The translations under genes and the position numbers were made by a program. A stretch of 64,000 nt of DNA from Mycobacterium hubeiense (GTDB lineage Bacteria > Actinomycetota > Actinomycetes > Mycobacteriales > Mycobacteriaceae), in assembly GCF_002838065.1 (NCBI RefSeq), contig NZ_PIZU01000007.1, positions 1 to 64,000 on the forward strand. Direction: 5' to 3'. The notes under the pieces were generated by a model that saw only the letters and a program-made list of their open reading frames with translations, did no database searches and had not been told where the DNA came from. Shown piece after piece: positions 7,908-16,957 of the stretch (its first letter is position 1; every line of letters begins with the position of its first letter).

Positions 7908-9073
7908 GGCGGGTCGCCATCGTCGGCGCCGGCATGACGCCCTTCGCCGAACACTTCGCGCTCGGGATCAAAGACCTGTTGCCGATGGCCTTTGCGGAGT
8001 GCGCTGCGAGCGTCGACAAAGGACTGAACAAGGCCGATCTGGATGCCGCGTGGTTCGGGGCGATGGGAACCACCGACGGGTTCCCGTCGGGCATCCTCGC
8101 CGACACGCTCGGTCTGCAGGACCTGCCGGTCACCCACATCGAGAACTCCTGCGCCACCGGCAACGATGCCGTGCGCAACGCGGTCTACGGCATCGCGTCG
8201 GGCGCGGCTGACGTCGCACTCGTCATGGGCGCCGACAAGCTTCGCGAGGTCGCCACCAAGCACATGATGTGGGGTTGGGAAGCGATGACCCGCGACATGG
8301 CATGGGACTATCCGCTCGGTCTCGTCGCCCCCGCCGGGTTTGCTCTGCATGTTCGGCGCTATCTGTACGAGTCATCCGCGACGCGTGAGCACCTGGCAAT
8401 GATCGCGGCCAAGAACCACCGCCACGCGGTCAACAATCCGAAGGCCCGACTGCGGTTCGAGATCACCGTGGAGCAGGCGCTCGAGGCGCCTATCGTGGTC
8501 AACCCGTTCGGTGTCTACGACTGCGCACCGCAGAGCGACGGGGCCGCCGCGCTGGTGCTGGCCGCCGAGGACGTGGTGGACCGGTTCACCGACCGGCCGG
8601 TGTGGATACGTGGCGTCGGGCTCGGGCTGGACTCGGTGATGTATCCGCACAAACCCGATATGACGACGTTTCCCGCGACCGTTCGGGCGGCCAAGCGTGC
8701 GTTCGGAATGGCGGGGCTCACCCCGTCCGATGTGGATGTCGCCGAAGTGCACGACTACTTCACCGGAATCGAGCTGATCAGCTATGAGGACCTCGGGTTC
8801 GCGGAACGCTTCGGTGCGCACAAGTTGGTCGAAGCCGAGGTCACCAGCGTCGGCGGTGCGCTGCCGGTGAATCCGAGTGGAGGCCTCAAGGCCAAGGGGC
8901 ACCCACCCGGCGCGACCGGTGTGGCACAGTGCGTCGAGTTGTTCGAACAGCTGCGGGGCGAGGCGGCCAACCAGGTCGACGGCGCCCGAATCGGCCTGGC
9001 GCACAACATCGGCGGCCCGACAGCGGTCTCCGCCGTCACGATTCTGGAAGGGCCAGGGCCTGATGGCAGATAG
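7904..9073 (+). CDS. SCP2-type thiolase (lipid-transfer protein family)
   Basis: This is a 389-residue thiolase-superfamily protein of the SCPx/Ltp type. The family is known for thiolytic or retro-aldol removal of side-chain units from sterol-like acyl-CoAs. All canonical residues are present: nucleophilic C83 in ENSCATG, the HDxF motif in EVHDYF, and the histidine of GHPPGATG. That makes true thiolase chemistry plausible. The GTG start at 7904 overlaps the preceding fusion gene by 4 nt. The partner OB-fold is probably that fusion protein. The stop at 9071-9073 lies inside the yrbE gene, which starts at 9063. The second thiolase-like protein of the locus (22160-23305) has lost the equivalent histidines. 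Confidence 0.88.
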   Translation: MRRVAIVGAGMTPFAEHFALGIKDLLPMAFAECAASVDKGLNKADLDAAWFGAMGTTDGFPSGILADTLGLQDLPVTHIENSCATGNDAVRNAVYGIASGAADVALVMGADKLREVATKHMMWGWEAMTRDMAWDYPLGLVAPAGFALHVRRYLYESSATREHLAMIAAKNHRHAVNNPKARLRFEITVEQALEAPIVVNPFGVYDCAPQSDGAAALVLAAEDVVDRFTDRPVWIRGVGLGLDSVMYPHKPDMTTFPATVRAAKRAFGMAGLTPSDVDVAEVHDYFTGIELISYEDLGFAERFGAHKLVEAEVTSVGGALPVNPSGGLKAKGHPPGATGVAQCVELFEQLRGEAANQVDGARIGLAHNIGGPTAVSAVTILEGPGPDGR

Positions 9074-9860
9074 ATGGACAGCTGGAATCAGCTTGGGCCG
9101 CAACTTCTCCGGCACCATGCAGGCCATCGGAGGCCTGTTTTCGATGTCGGCGGATGCGGTGCGGTTTGTGTTTCGGCGGCCGTTTCAGTGGCGTGAGTTT
9201 TTGGAGCAGTGTTGGTTTATTGCTCGGGTGTCGTTGGCGCCGACGTTGTTGGTGGCGATTCCGTTCACGGTGTTGGTGAGTTTTACGCTCAATATTTTGT
9301 TGCGGGAGTTGGGTGCTGCTGATTTGTCGGGGGCGGGTGCGGCGTTTGGTGCGGTCACCCAGGTCGGCCCGATTGTGACGGTGTTGATTGTGGCCGGGGC
9401 GGGGGCTACGGCGATGTGTGCGGATCTGGGGTCGCGCACCATTCGCGAGGAGATCGACGCGATGGAGGTGCTGGGTATCAACCCAGTGCAGCGGTTGGTG
9501 ACGCCGCGGTTTTTGGCGTCGGGGTTGGTGGCGCTGCTGCTGAACAGTTTGGTGGTGATCATCGGAATCCTGGGTGGTTACACGTTTTCGGTGTTCATTC
9601 AGGATGTGAATCCGGGGGCGTTCGCGGCGGGGATCACGTTGTTGACGGGGGTGCCCGAGGTGATCATCTCGTGTGTGAAGGCGGCGTTGTTCGGGTTGAT
9701 CGCGGGGCTGGTGGCGTGTTATCGGGGGCTGACGATCACCGGGGGCGGCGCGAAAGCGGTGGGTAATGCCGTGAATGAGACGGTGGTGTATGCGTTTATG
9801 GCGTTGTTCGTCATCAACGTGGTGGTGACCGCGATCGGCATCCGGATGACCACGGGATAG
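9063..9860 (+). CDS. yrbEA: YrbE/MlaE-type permease subunit A of an Mce transporter
   Basis: This is a 265-residue integral membrane protein of the MlaE/YrbE family, the permease half of an Mce lipid importer. It has five or so hydrophobic segments and the conserved loop EEIDAMEVLGINPVQRLVTPR. The ATG at 9063 overlaps the thiolase gene by 11 bp, so import and catabolism genes share one operon. From about 9165 to 9860 the codon choice differs from the neighbours: Phe is mostly TTT, Leu is mostly TTG and Gly often GGT, while flanking genes use TTC and CTG/CTC. This suggests recombination with a paralogous or foreign yrbE. The ATPase of the system (MceG) is normally encoded elsewhere and is not in this window. 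Confidence 0.93.
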   Translation: MADRWTAGISLGRNFSGTMQAIGGLFSMSADAVRFVFRRPFQWREFLEQCWFIARVSLAPTLLVAIPFTVLVSFTLNILLRELGAADLSGAGAAFGAVTQVGPIVTVLIVAGAGATAMCADLGSRTIREEIDAMEVLGINPVQRLVTPRFLASGLVALLLNSLVVIIGILGGYTFSVFIQDVNPGAFAAGITLLTGVPEVIISCVKAALFGLIAGLVACYRGLTITGGGAKAVGNAVNETVVYAFMALFVINVVVTAIGIRMTTG

Positions 9861-9870
9861 CGCGGGGTTT

Positions 9871-10731
9871 GTGATGGGAACGATGACGATCCTGCGGACG
9901 ACCTATCCGCGGTTGACGCGCCAGTTGCACCGGCCGGTGGAGCTGGTCAGCCGTATCGGTGATCACACGCTGTTTTATCTCAAGGCGCTGGCGGGCACGC
10001 CGCACGCGGCGGTGCATTTCCGCAAGGAGATCATCCGGTTGATCGCTGAGATCTCGATGGGCGCGGGCACGTTGGCGATGATCGGCGGTACCGTGGCCAT
10101 TGTCGGGTTTTTGACGCTGGCCGCCGGTGGCACGTTGGCGGTGCAGGGCTATTCGTCGCTGGGCAATATCGGTATCGAGGCGTTGACCGGGTTTTTGGCG
10201 GCGTTCATCAATGTGCGTATCGCCGCGCCGGTGGTGGCCGGTATCGGGTTGGCCGCCACCTTCGGGGCGGGGGTGACCGCGCAGTTGGGGGCGATGCGCA
10301 TCAACGAGGAGATCGATGCGCTGGAATCGATGGGCATCCGGCCGGTCGAATACCTGGTGTCCACCCGGATCGTGGCGGGCATGATCGCGATCACCCCGCT
10401 GTATTCGATCGCGGTCATCCTGTCGTTTGTGGCGTCGCAGTTCACCACGGTGGTGTTGTTCGGCCAGTCCGCCGGCCTGTATGACCACTACTTCGACACC
10501 TTCCTCAACCCGATCGACTTGTTGTGGTCGTTCCTGCAGGCGGTGTTGATGGCGATCACGATCCTGTTGATCCACACCTACTTCGGCTACTTCGCCACCG
10601 GCGGACCCTCCGGGGTGGGCGCGGCGGTCGGTAACGCGGTACGCACCTCACTGGTCGTCGTCGTCTCGGTGACCCTGCTGGTCTCCCTGTCCGTGTACGG
10701 CTCCAACGGCAACTTCAACCTGTCGGGCTAG
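9871..10731 (+). CDS. yrbEB: YrbE/MlaE-type permease subunit B of an Mce transporter
   Basis: This is a 286-residue MlaE/YrbE-family permease that pairs with the preceding YrbE to form the membrane channel of the Mce importer. The conserved EEIDALESMGIRPVEYLVSTR loop is present. An amphipathic N-terminal region (about residues 1-50) precedes the hydrophobic segments. The track start is GTG at 9871, immediately followed by an ATG; either may be used. The gene is 10 nt downstream of yrbEA. The first part shares the TTG/TTT-rich codon style of yrbEA, and this fades toward the 3' end. Its stop is followed at once by GGAGGG, the ribosome binding site of mceA. Confidence 0.92.
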   Translation: MMGTMTILRTTYPRLTRQLHRPVELVSRIGDHTLFYLKALAGTPHAAVHFRKEIIRLIAEISMGAGTLAMIGGTVAIVGFLTLAAGGTLAVQGYSSLGNIGIEALTGFLAAFINVRIAAPVVAGIGLAATFGAGVTAQLGAMRINEEIDALESMGIRPVEYLVSTRIVAGMIAITPLYSIAVILSFVASQFTTVVLFGQSAGLYDHYFDTFLNPIDLLWSFLQAVLMAITILLIHTYFGYFATGGPSGVGAAVGNAVRTSLVVVVSVTLLVSLSVYGSNGNFNLSG

Positions 10732-10739
10732 GAGGGACG

Positions 10740-12026
10740 TTGACGAAAAACCTTGGGCCCGGCCCGGCCCATCGGTCCGAGACCACGAGCGCCGCGGCCC
10801 CGGTCGGCGGTCGCCCTGGGCGCCACTTCGGCGCGCAGTCCTACGCGCGTCCGCTGGCCGGTCTGGCCACCGTGCTCGCCGTCGTCGCCATCATCGCGCT
10901 GGCAATTGCCCTGTTTCGGGGAAGCTTCACCAAAACTGTTCCCGTGACGGTGATCTCGGACCGTGCCGGGCTGGTGATGAACCCCGAAGCCAAGGTCAAG
11001 ATGCGCGGCGTGCAGGTCGGCACCGTCGAGTCGATCGAGCGCCGGGCGGACGGCACGGCGGCGCTGCATCTGGCGATGGACCCGGAACAGATGCGTCTCA
11101 TACCGTCCAACGTGCAGGTCGACATCGCCTCGTCGACGGTGTTCGGCGCGAAGTTCGTGCAGATGTCCGCGCCGGAGGATCCCCAGCCGGAGGCTTTGCG
11201 CGCCGGGCAGGTCATCCAGGGCGAGCACGTCACCGTCGAGATCAACACCGTGTTCCAGAAGCTTGTCAACGTGCTCGACAAGATCGAACCCACGAAGCTG
11301 AACGAGACTCTCGGCGCTATCGCGCAGGCGTTCAACGGCCGCGGCGAAAAGATGGGTCAGACGCTGTCCGATTTCAATGCGCTTCTCGCCAAGATCGAAC
11401 CGAGCCTGCCGAACCTCAGCCACGACATCGAGACGGCGGTCCCGGTGCTGACCACTTACGCCGATACCGCGCCCGAGTTGCTCACCACGATTCGCAGTGC
11501 AACGCAGATCAGCAACTCCATCGTCGACGAGCAGGCGAACCTCGACGCCTTTCTCATCAGCTCGATCGGCCTCGCCGATCTCGGCAACCAGGTGCTCGGC
11601 GACAACCGCCAGGCATTGACCGAAGTGGCCCACCTGCTGGTGCCCACCACGGATCTGCTGGCCCGCTACCGCGACGCGCTGCGGTGCGGTGTCGGCGGCC
11701 TCGTCCCGTTCGCCAAGTCGCCGCCGCAGTATTCGGCGATCATCGTGTCGGCGGGCCTGACGCTCGGTGTCGAGCGGTATCGCTATCCGCGCGACCTGCC
11801 GAAGGTGGCCGCCAAGAGCGGTGGCGCCAATTACTGTGAGGCGCTGGGTCTTCCCGACCTGCCCGCCGAATTCGTGCCGCCGTTCGTCGCCGGTGACGTC
11901 GGCTCCAACCCGGCCCAGTATGGAAACCAGGGCATCCTGCTGAACTCGGAGGGCCTCAAGAACTGGTTGTTCGGGCCGCTTGACGGTCCGCCGCGCAACA
12001 CCCCACAGATCGGAATGCCGGGATGA
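10740..12026 (+). CDS. mceA: MceA-family substrate-binding protein
   Basis: This is a 428-residue MCE-domain protein. A basic cytoplasmic N-terminus is followed by one transmembrane anchor at about residues 38-59, then the MCE domain (about 67-145, with VKMRGVQVGTVESIE) and a long helical/coiled region (about 150-290). The C-terminal extension contains paired cysteines. In the family, MceA-F assemble into a periplasm-spanning tunnel that conducts lipids to the YrbE permease. The TTG start at 10740 is only 3 nt from GGAGGG, a short spacing, so a start a few codons downstream cannot be excluded. Its stop overlaps mceB in ATGA. There is no internal promoter signal, so expression should come from the operon promoter near 3.9 kb. 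Confidence 0.93.
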   Translation: MTKNLGPGPAHRSETTSAAAPVGGRPGRHFGAQSYARPLAGLATVLAVVAIIALAIALFRGSFTKTVPVTVISDRAGLVMNPEAKVKMRGVQVGTVESIERRADGTAALHLAMDPEQMRLIPSNVQVDIASSTVFGAKFVQMSAPEDPQPEALRAGQVIQGEHVTVEINTVFQKLVNVLDKIEPTKLNETLGAIAQAFNGRGEKMGQTLSDFNALLAKIEPSLPNLSHDIETAVPVLTTYADTAPELLTTIRSATQISNSIVDEQANLDAFLISSIGLADLGNQVLGDNRQALTEVAHLLVPTTDLLARYRDALRCGVGGLVPFAKSPPQYSAIIVSAGLTLGVERYRYPRDLPKVAAKSGGANYCEALGLPDLPAEFVPPFVAGDVGSNPAQYGNQGILLNSEGLKNWLFGPLDGPPRNTPQIGMPG

Positions 12027-13048
12027 CGCGATCGACCAGCACCCTCATCAAGTTCACGGCCTTCGGGCTCGTGATGGCCATGCTGACCGCCTTCCTGTTC
12101 TTCGTCTTCAGTGAGACGAGAACCGGTGCCACCAACAAGTATTCGGCCGTGTTCACCGATGCATCGAACCTGGAAACCGGGGACACGGTTCGGGTCGCGG
12201 GTATTCGGGTCGGCACGGTGCGCGGCGTGTCGTTGCAGCCGGACAGGAAGGTCCTGGTCGAGTTCGACACCGACCGCAACGTCGTGCTGACCACCGGCAC
12301 CAAGGCCGCGATTCGTTATCTCAACCTGGTCGGGGATCGCTATCTGGAACTCGTCGACACTCCGGGGTCGACGAAGATCCTTCCGGCGGGCGCGCAGATT
12401 CCCGACGATCGCACCGCCCCGGCACTGGATCTCGACCTGCTGCTCGGTGGGCTCAAGCCCGTTATCCAGGGCCTGAATCCGCAAGACGTCAACGCGCTCA
12501 CGTCGTCGCTGATCCAGATCCTGCAGGGCCAGGGGGGCACCCTCGAGTCGCTGTTCAGCAAGACGTCGTCGTTCACGAACTCGCTCGCCGACAACAACCA
12601 GGTCATCGAGCAGTTGATCGAGGAGCTGCGTACGGTGCTCGACACTCTCGCCAAAGACGGCAACGAATTCTCCGGCGCCATCGACAGATTCGAGCAACTG
12701 GTGACCGGATTGTCAGCCGATCGCGATCCGATCGCCGAGGCCATCACGGCGCTCGACAGCGGCACCGCCTCGCTGTCGGATCTGCTCGGTCGCGCGCGGC
12801 CGCCGCTGGCCGGCACGATCGCGCAGACAAAGAACCTCGCAGAGGTGCTCGACGCCGACAAAGAACGGCTGGACGCCACACTGCAGCGGTTACCCGACAT
12901 CTACCGCAAGCTCGCGCGAGTGGGTGCCTACGGCGCCTTCTTCCCCTACTACATCTGCGCCGTCACGTTTAGGGCGAGCTCGCTTGAAGGAGAGACCGTG
13001 GTCTTCCCCTGGATCAAACAAGAAGCGGGAAGGTGCAGGGAAGAATAA
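12023..13048 (+). CDS. mceB: MceB-family protein
   Basis: This is a 341-residue Mce protein with an N-terminal membrane anchor (about residues 8-30). It has an MCE domain (about 38-115) carrying VRVAGIRVGTVRGV, a helical segment with regularly spaced Asn/Gln/Leu, and a short C-terminus (FFPYYICAV) typical of the MceB group. It is one of six non-identical subunits of the lipid tunnel. The start overlaps the mceA stop by 4 nt, and the stop abuts mceC with no gap, so all the mce genes are translationally coupled. Confidence 0.92.
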   Translation: MTRSTSTLIKFTAFGLVMAMLTAFLFFVFSETRTGATNKYSAVFTDASNLETGDTVRVAGIRVGTVRGVSLQPDRKVLVEFDTDRNVVLTTGTKAAIRYLNLVGDRYLELVDTPGSTKILPAGAQIPDDRTAPALDLDLLLGGLKPVIQGLNPQDVNALTSSLIQILQGQGGTLESLFSKTSSFTNSLADNNQVIEQLIEELRTVLDTLAKDGNEFSGAIDRFEQLVTGLSADRDPIAEAITALDSGTASLSDLLGRARPPLAGTIAQTKNLAEVLDADKERLDATLQRLPDIYRKLARVGAYGAFFPYYICAVTFRASSLEGETVVFPWIKQEAGRCREE

Positions 13049-14152
13049 ATGCTCAAGTACCGCGGATCCCAACTCGTCAGGGCAGGCTTCATCGGCGTCG
13101 TCCTGATCATCCTCGTCATCGCCGTCGGCCTGCAGCCGGAGCGACTCCTGCAGTGGGCCACCGCGCTTCGATACCAGGCGTTGTTCACCGAGGCCGGCGG
13201 GGTGACCGTCGGCAATGACGTGACGGTGTCGGGCATCAAGGTCGGCTCGGTGTCATCGGTCAAACTCGAAAACGGCGATGCCCTCGTCGGATTCACCGTC
13301 GACGGCAAGTACGCGCTCGGCTCCGACACCACCGCCCACATCCGTACCGGCACCCTGCTCGGTGAGCGGGTGCTGGCACTGGAGTCGGCGGGCAGTGGGA
13401 CGCTGGACCCGCGGGATACGATTCCGACGTCGCGCACGTCGTCGCCGTATTCGTTGACCGACGCGGTCAGCGACCTGACCACCAATACCGCCGGCACCGA
13501 CACCGACATGCTCAATCAGTCGTTGGACACGCTGGCGGCGACGCTGGATCAGATTGCGCCGCAGTTGGGCCCGACGTTCGACGGCTTGTCGCGCCTGTCG
13601 CAATCGCTCAACAACCGCAACGAGAGTTTGGCCGAGCTGCTGAGGACCGCAGGCGACGTCACCGGAATCCTTTCCGAACGCAGTCAGCAGGTCAACACGT
13701 TGATTCTCAATGCCAACGATCTGATCGCGGTGCTCAACGAGCGCCGGCAGGCGATCGTCAGTCTGCTCGCCAGTGTCTCGGCGGTCTCAAAGGAGCTGAC
13801 CGGTCTGGTCGCCGACAATGAGCACCAACTGGCGCCCGCGCTGGAACGACTGAACTCGGTCACGGCAATGCTCGAGAAGAACCGCGACAACCTCGCCAAG
13901 ATGCTGCCTGGAGCGGCGAAATACTATCTGACACAAGGCGAGATCGTGTCCAACGGCGCCTACTACAACGCGCTGGTACCCAACCTGGTGTTCGGGCAGA
14001 TCCTGCAGCCGTTCCTGGACTACGCGTTCGGGTTCCGGCGCGGCGTCAATGCCGGCCAGCCGCCGGACACCGCCGGGCCGCGCGCCGAGCTTCCGTTCCC
14101 GGTCAATTCCATCCCGCAACCAGGAGACCTTCCCAATGATGGCAACCCGTAA
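13049..14152 (+). CDS. mceC: MceC-family protein
   Basis: This is a 367-residue Mce protein. A single transmembrane segment lies at about residues 12-28, followed by the MCE domain (VTVSGIKVGSVSSVK) and a long helical region with heptad-like Leu and Asn spacing. The short proline-rich tail is typical of the MceC group. The ATG follows the mceB stop directly (TAAATG), and the 3' end overlaps mceD by 17 bp. In the complex it supplies one of the six arms surrounding the hydrophobic channel. The substrate cannot be read from the sequence. Confidence 0.92.
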   Translation: MLKYRGSQLVRAGFIGVVLIILVIAVGLQPERLLQWATALRYQALFTEAGGVTVGNDVTVSGIKVGSVSSVKLENGDALVGFTVDGKYALGSDTTAHIRTGTLLGERVLALESAGSGTLDPRDTIPTSRTSSPYSLTDAVSDLTTNTAGTDTDMLNQSLDTLAATLDQIAPQLGPTFDGLSRLSQSLNNRNESLAELLRTAGDVTGILSERSQQVNTLILNANDLIAVLNERRQAIVSLLASVSAVSKELTGLVADNEHQLAPALERLNSVTAMLEKNRDNLAKMLPGAAKYYLTQGEIVSNGAYYNALVPNLVFGQILQPFLDYAFGFRRGVNAGQPPDTAGPRAELPFPVNSIPQPGDLPNDGNP

Positions 14153-15623
14153 GCGACTGGCGGCCGTCACCGCCGCGCTGCTGGCCATCGCGCTGCTGGC
14201 CGGGGCGGTGTTCTTGGTGCGCCAGATGTTCTTCGGCCCCAAGACGATCACCGCGTACTTCCCGACCGCGACCGCCATCTATCCGGGCGACGAGGTGCGT
14301 GTCTCGGGTGTGCAGGTCGGCGAGATCGAGTCGATCACGCCGGAGGGCACGCAGACCAAGATGGTCTTCAACGTCGACCGGGACGTTCCGATTCCCGCCG
14401 ACGCGAAGGCCGTGATCGTCGCACCCAACCTGGTGGCCGCGCGCTACGTGCAACTCACCCCGGCCTACCGAAACGGCCAAGGACCGACCATGGATGACGG
14501 CGCGGTGATACCTAGTGACCGGACCGCGGTGCCGGTCGAGTGGGACGACGTCAAAGACCAGTTGATGCGCCTGGCAACGGAATTGGGCCCCCAAACAGGA
14601 GTCTCCGACACCTCGGTCGCCCGGTTCATCGACAGCGCCGCGAACGCCCTGGGCGGCAACGGTGAGAAGCTGCGGCAGACGCTGGCTCAATTGTCCGGTG
14701 CGGCAAGGATTTTCGCCGAAGGCAGCGGCAACATCGTCGACATCATCAAGAACCTGCAGATCTTCGTCAACGCGCTTCGAGACAGCAAGCAGCAGATTGT
14801 GCTATTCGAGAACCGGCTGGCCAGTCTGAGCAGTGTGCTCAACGACAATAGGTCCGATCTGGACGCGGCCCTGTCGGATCTGTCGGTGGCCATCGGCGAG
14901 GTGCAGCGTTTCGTCGCGGGCAGCCGCAACCAGACCTCCGAGCAGATCCAGCGGTTGGGCAACCTCACCCAGATCGTCGTCGACCACAAGTTGGCGTTCG
15001 AGAACGTCCTGCACATCACGCCCAACGCGATCGCCAACTTCAACAACATCTACTACCCCAACGGCGGTTCGGTGACCGGTGCGTTCTCGCTCGTCAACTT
15101 CTCGAACCCGCTGCAGGTCATCTGCGGCATGATCGGTGCCACCGCGAACACCACCGCACCCGAGACCGCGAAACTGTGTGCGCAGTATCTCGGCCCGGCG
15201 TTGCGACTGGCCAACTTCAACAACATCCCGTTGCCGATCAACGCGTATCTGCGGCCGGCGATCAACCCGGACCGGATCATCTACACCGATCCGAAGTTGG
15301 CGCCGGGCGGCGCGGGACCCGGTGACCCGCCCGAGCCGCCGCCGACGGTGTCGGCCTACACCGGCCAGGGCGACATCCCGCCGCCGCCAGGATGGGGTGC
15401 CCCGCCCGGGCCGCGGGGAATCTACATGCCCGACAACGACGCCCCGGCGATTCCGTCGCCTGCGTTGTTCCCCGGTGCGCCGATTCCGAGTCCACCCAAC
15501 ATCCAATCGAACCTGCCGGCACAACCGCCGAGCGTCGAAGGCATGCTGCTGCCACAGACGCCGGCACCGCCGCCACCACCAGGTGCGCCTCTGTTGCCAG
15601 CGGAAGGGATGCCGCCCTCATGA
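14136..15623 (+). CDS. mceD: MceD-family protein
   Basis: This is a 495-residue Mce protein with an N-terminal anchor at about residues 8-29 and an MCE domain with VRVSGVQVGEIESI. A helical region follows, and the C-terminal tail of about 100 residues, rich in Pro, Gly and Ala, is the MceD hallmark. A longer upstream open frame overlaps mceC, but the ATG at 14136 has AGGAGA at 14122-14127 and gives a normal N-terminal anchor, so I place the start there. A second ATG follows directly. It overlaps mceC at its start, and mceE (ATGA) at its end. Confidence 0.92.
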   Translation: MMATRKRLAAVTAALLAIALLAGAVFLVRQMFFGPKTITAYFPTATAIYPGDEVRVSGVQVGEIESITPEGTQTKMVFNVDRDVPIPADAKAVIVAPNLVAARYVQLTPAYRNGQGPTMDDGAVIPSDRTAVPVEWDDVKDQLMRLATELGPQTGVSDTSVARFIDSAANALGGNGEKLRQTLAQLSGAARIFAEGSGNIVDIIKNLQIFVNALRDSKQQIVLFENRLASLSSVLNDNRSDLDAALSDLSVAIGEVQRFVAGSRNQTSEQIQRLGNLTQIVVDHKLAFENVLHITPNAIANFNNIYYPNGGSVTGAFSLVNFSNPLQVICGMIGATANTTAPETAKLCAQYLGPALRLANFNNIPLPINAYLRPAINPDRIIYTDPKLAPGGAGPGDPPEPPPTVSAYTGQGDIPPPPGWGAPPGPRGIYMPDNDAPAIPSPALFPGAPIPSPPNIQSNLPAQPPSVEGMLLPQTPAPPPPPGAPLLPAEGMPPS

Positions 15624-16957
15624 TTCGCGGGTTGAAGCGGTTGACCATCGCCGGGTCGTGCGTCGCCATGACGCTGACCGGTTGCTCCTTCCAGGGGCTG
15701 AATTCGCTGCCCCTGCCCGGTGCGGTGGGACGGGGTCCGGACGCCGTCACCTACCACGTCGAGGTCGCGAATGTCGCTACGCTGGAGTCGAATTCGCCGG
15801 TGATGATCGACGACGTCATCGTCGGCAGTGTCGGCAAGATGACCGTCGACAACTGGCACGCCGACGTCGAGATCTCGGTCAAGCCCGATGTCGTGGTGCC
15901 CGCCAACGCGGTGGCCACGGTCGGGCAGACCAGCCTTCTGGGGTCCATGCATCTGGCGATCAATCCGCCGGTGGGCGAGGAGCCACAGGGCCGACTGCAA
16001 CCCGGCGCCACCATCCCGCTGAACGCGTCGTCGACCTATCCGTCCACCGAACGCACACTGTCGTCGTTGTCGACCGTCGTCAACGGGGGCGGACTGGGAC
16101 AGATCGGCGATATCATCCACAATTTCAATGCCGCGTTGAACGGCCGCGAACCCGAGATCCGCGAGCTGCTCACCCGCCTCGACAACTTTGTCGGCGTGCT
16201 GGATCAGCAGCGCGACAACATCATTGCCACCATCCAGCAGCTGAATCGCGTCGCCGGCACGTTCGCCGGGCAACGCGATGTGATCGACCGCGCGCTTAAG
16301 GAGATACCTCCGGCGCTGGACGTATTGATCAGGGAGCGGCCGACTTTCACCGCTGCGCTGCAGAAGCTGGGAAACTTCAGCGACACCGCGAGAGGGCTGG
16401 TCGACGATGCCGGTGACGATCTGGTGACCGATCTGAAGAATCTGGAACCGGCCCTCAAGGCACTCTCCGATATCGGCCCCGACCTGAGCTCGGCGTTGAT
16501 ATGGGCGACGGCTTTCCCGTACGGCCCGGGCTTCGCCGACACCATCACCCGCGGTGACTACATCAACCTGGTCGCCATTTTCGACCTGACCTATCCGCGG
16601 CTGAAAAAGACGATGCTGCTCGGCACCCGGTGGGGCGACGAGAACGCCAAGCTCATTCCGGCGCCAGGCGACCCGTATTACCTGAACTACTCCTATGATC
16701 CGCTGTCGGTCGGCGTCACCCCGCCGCCGGCTGCGCCGGTGCCGGCGCCGGAAGCACCGCCCGGTGCGCCGATGCCGTCGGTCAACGAACCGCTGCTGCC
16801 CGTGACACCACGGCCGGTGATGCCCGGCGCACCACCGGCAGGGGTGGTCACGTCGTCGTCGGTCTTCGCCGGCCCGTACGCGGCCGAAGCGCCGGCCCCA
16901 CCGCCGCCGGCTCCGCCTGCGGAAGCGCCCGCACCGACACCGGGAGGCGGTGGCTGA
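15620..16957 (+). CDS. mceE: MceE-family lipoprotein
   Basis: This is a 445-residue Mce protein anchored as a lipoprotein. The signal peptide ends in the lipobox LTGC, with lipidated C22, and the MCE domain follows (VMIDDVIVGSVGKM). The C-terminus, from about 365, is a low-complexity Pro/Ala-rich tail. Lipid modification of the E subunit is a fixed feature of Mce operons and supports the subunit assignment. The ATG at 15620 overlaps the mceD stop, and the TGA overlaps the mceF ATG by one base (TGATG). A longer frame upstream of 15620 is only overlap with mceD. Confidence 0.92.
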   Translation: MIRGLKRLTIAGSCVAMTLTGCSFQGLNSLPLPGAVGRGPDAVTYHVEVANVATLESNSPVMIDDVIVGSVGKMTVDNWHADVEISVKPDVVVPANAVATVGQTSLLGSMHLAINPPVGEEPQGRLQPGATIPLNASSTYPSTERTLSSLSTVVNGGGLGQIGDIIHNFNAALNGREPEIRELLTRLDNFVGVLDQQRDNIIATIQQLNRVAGTFAGQRDVIDRALKEIPPALDVLIRERPTFTAALQKLGNFSDTARGLVDDAGDDLVTDLKNLEPALKALSDIGPDLSSALIWATAFPYGPGFADTITRGDYINLVAIFDLTYPRLKKTMLLGTRWGDENAKLIPAPGDPYYLNYSYDPLSVGVTPPPAAPVPAPEAPPGAPMPSVNEPLLPVTPRPVMPGAPPAGVVTSSSVFAGPYAAEAPAPPPPAPPAEAPAPTPGGGG

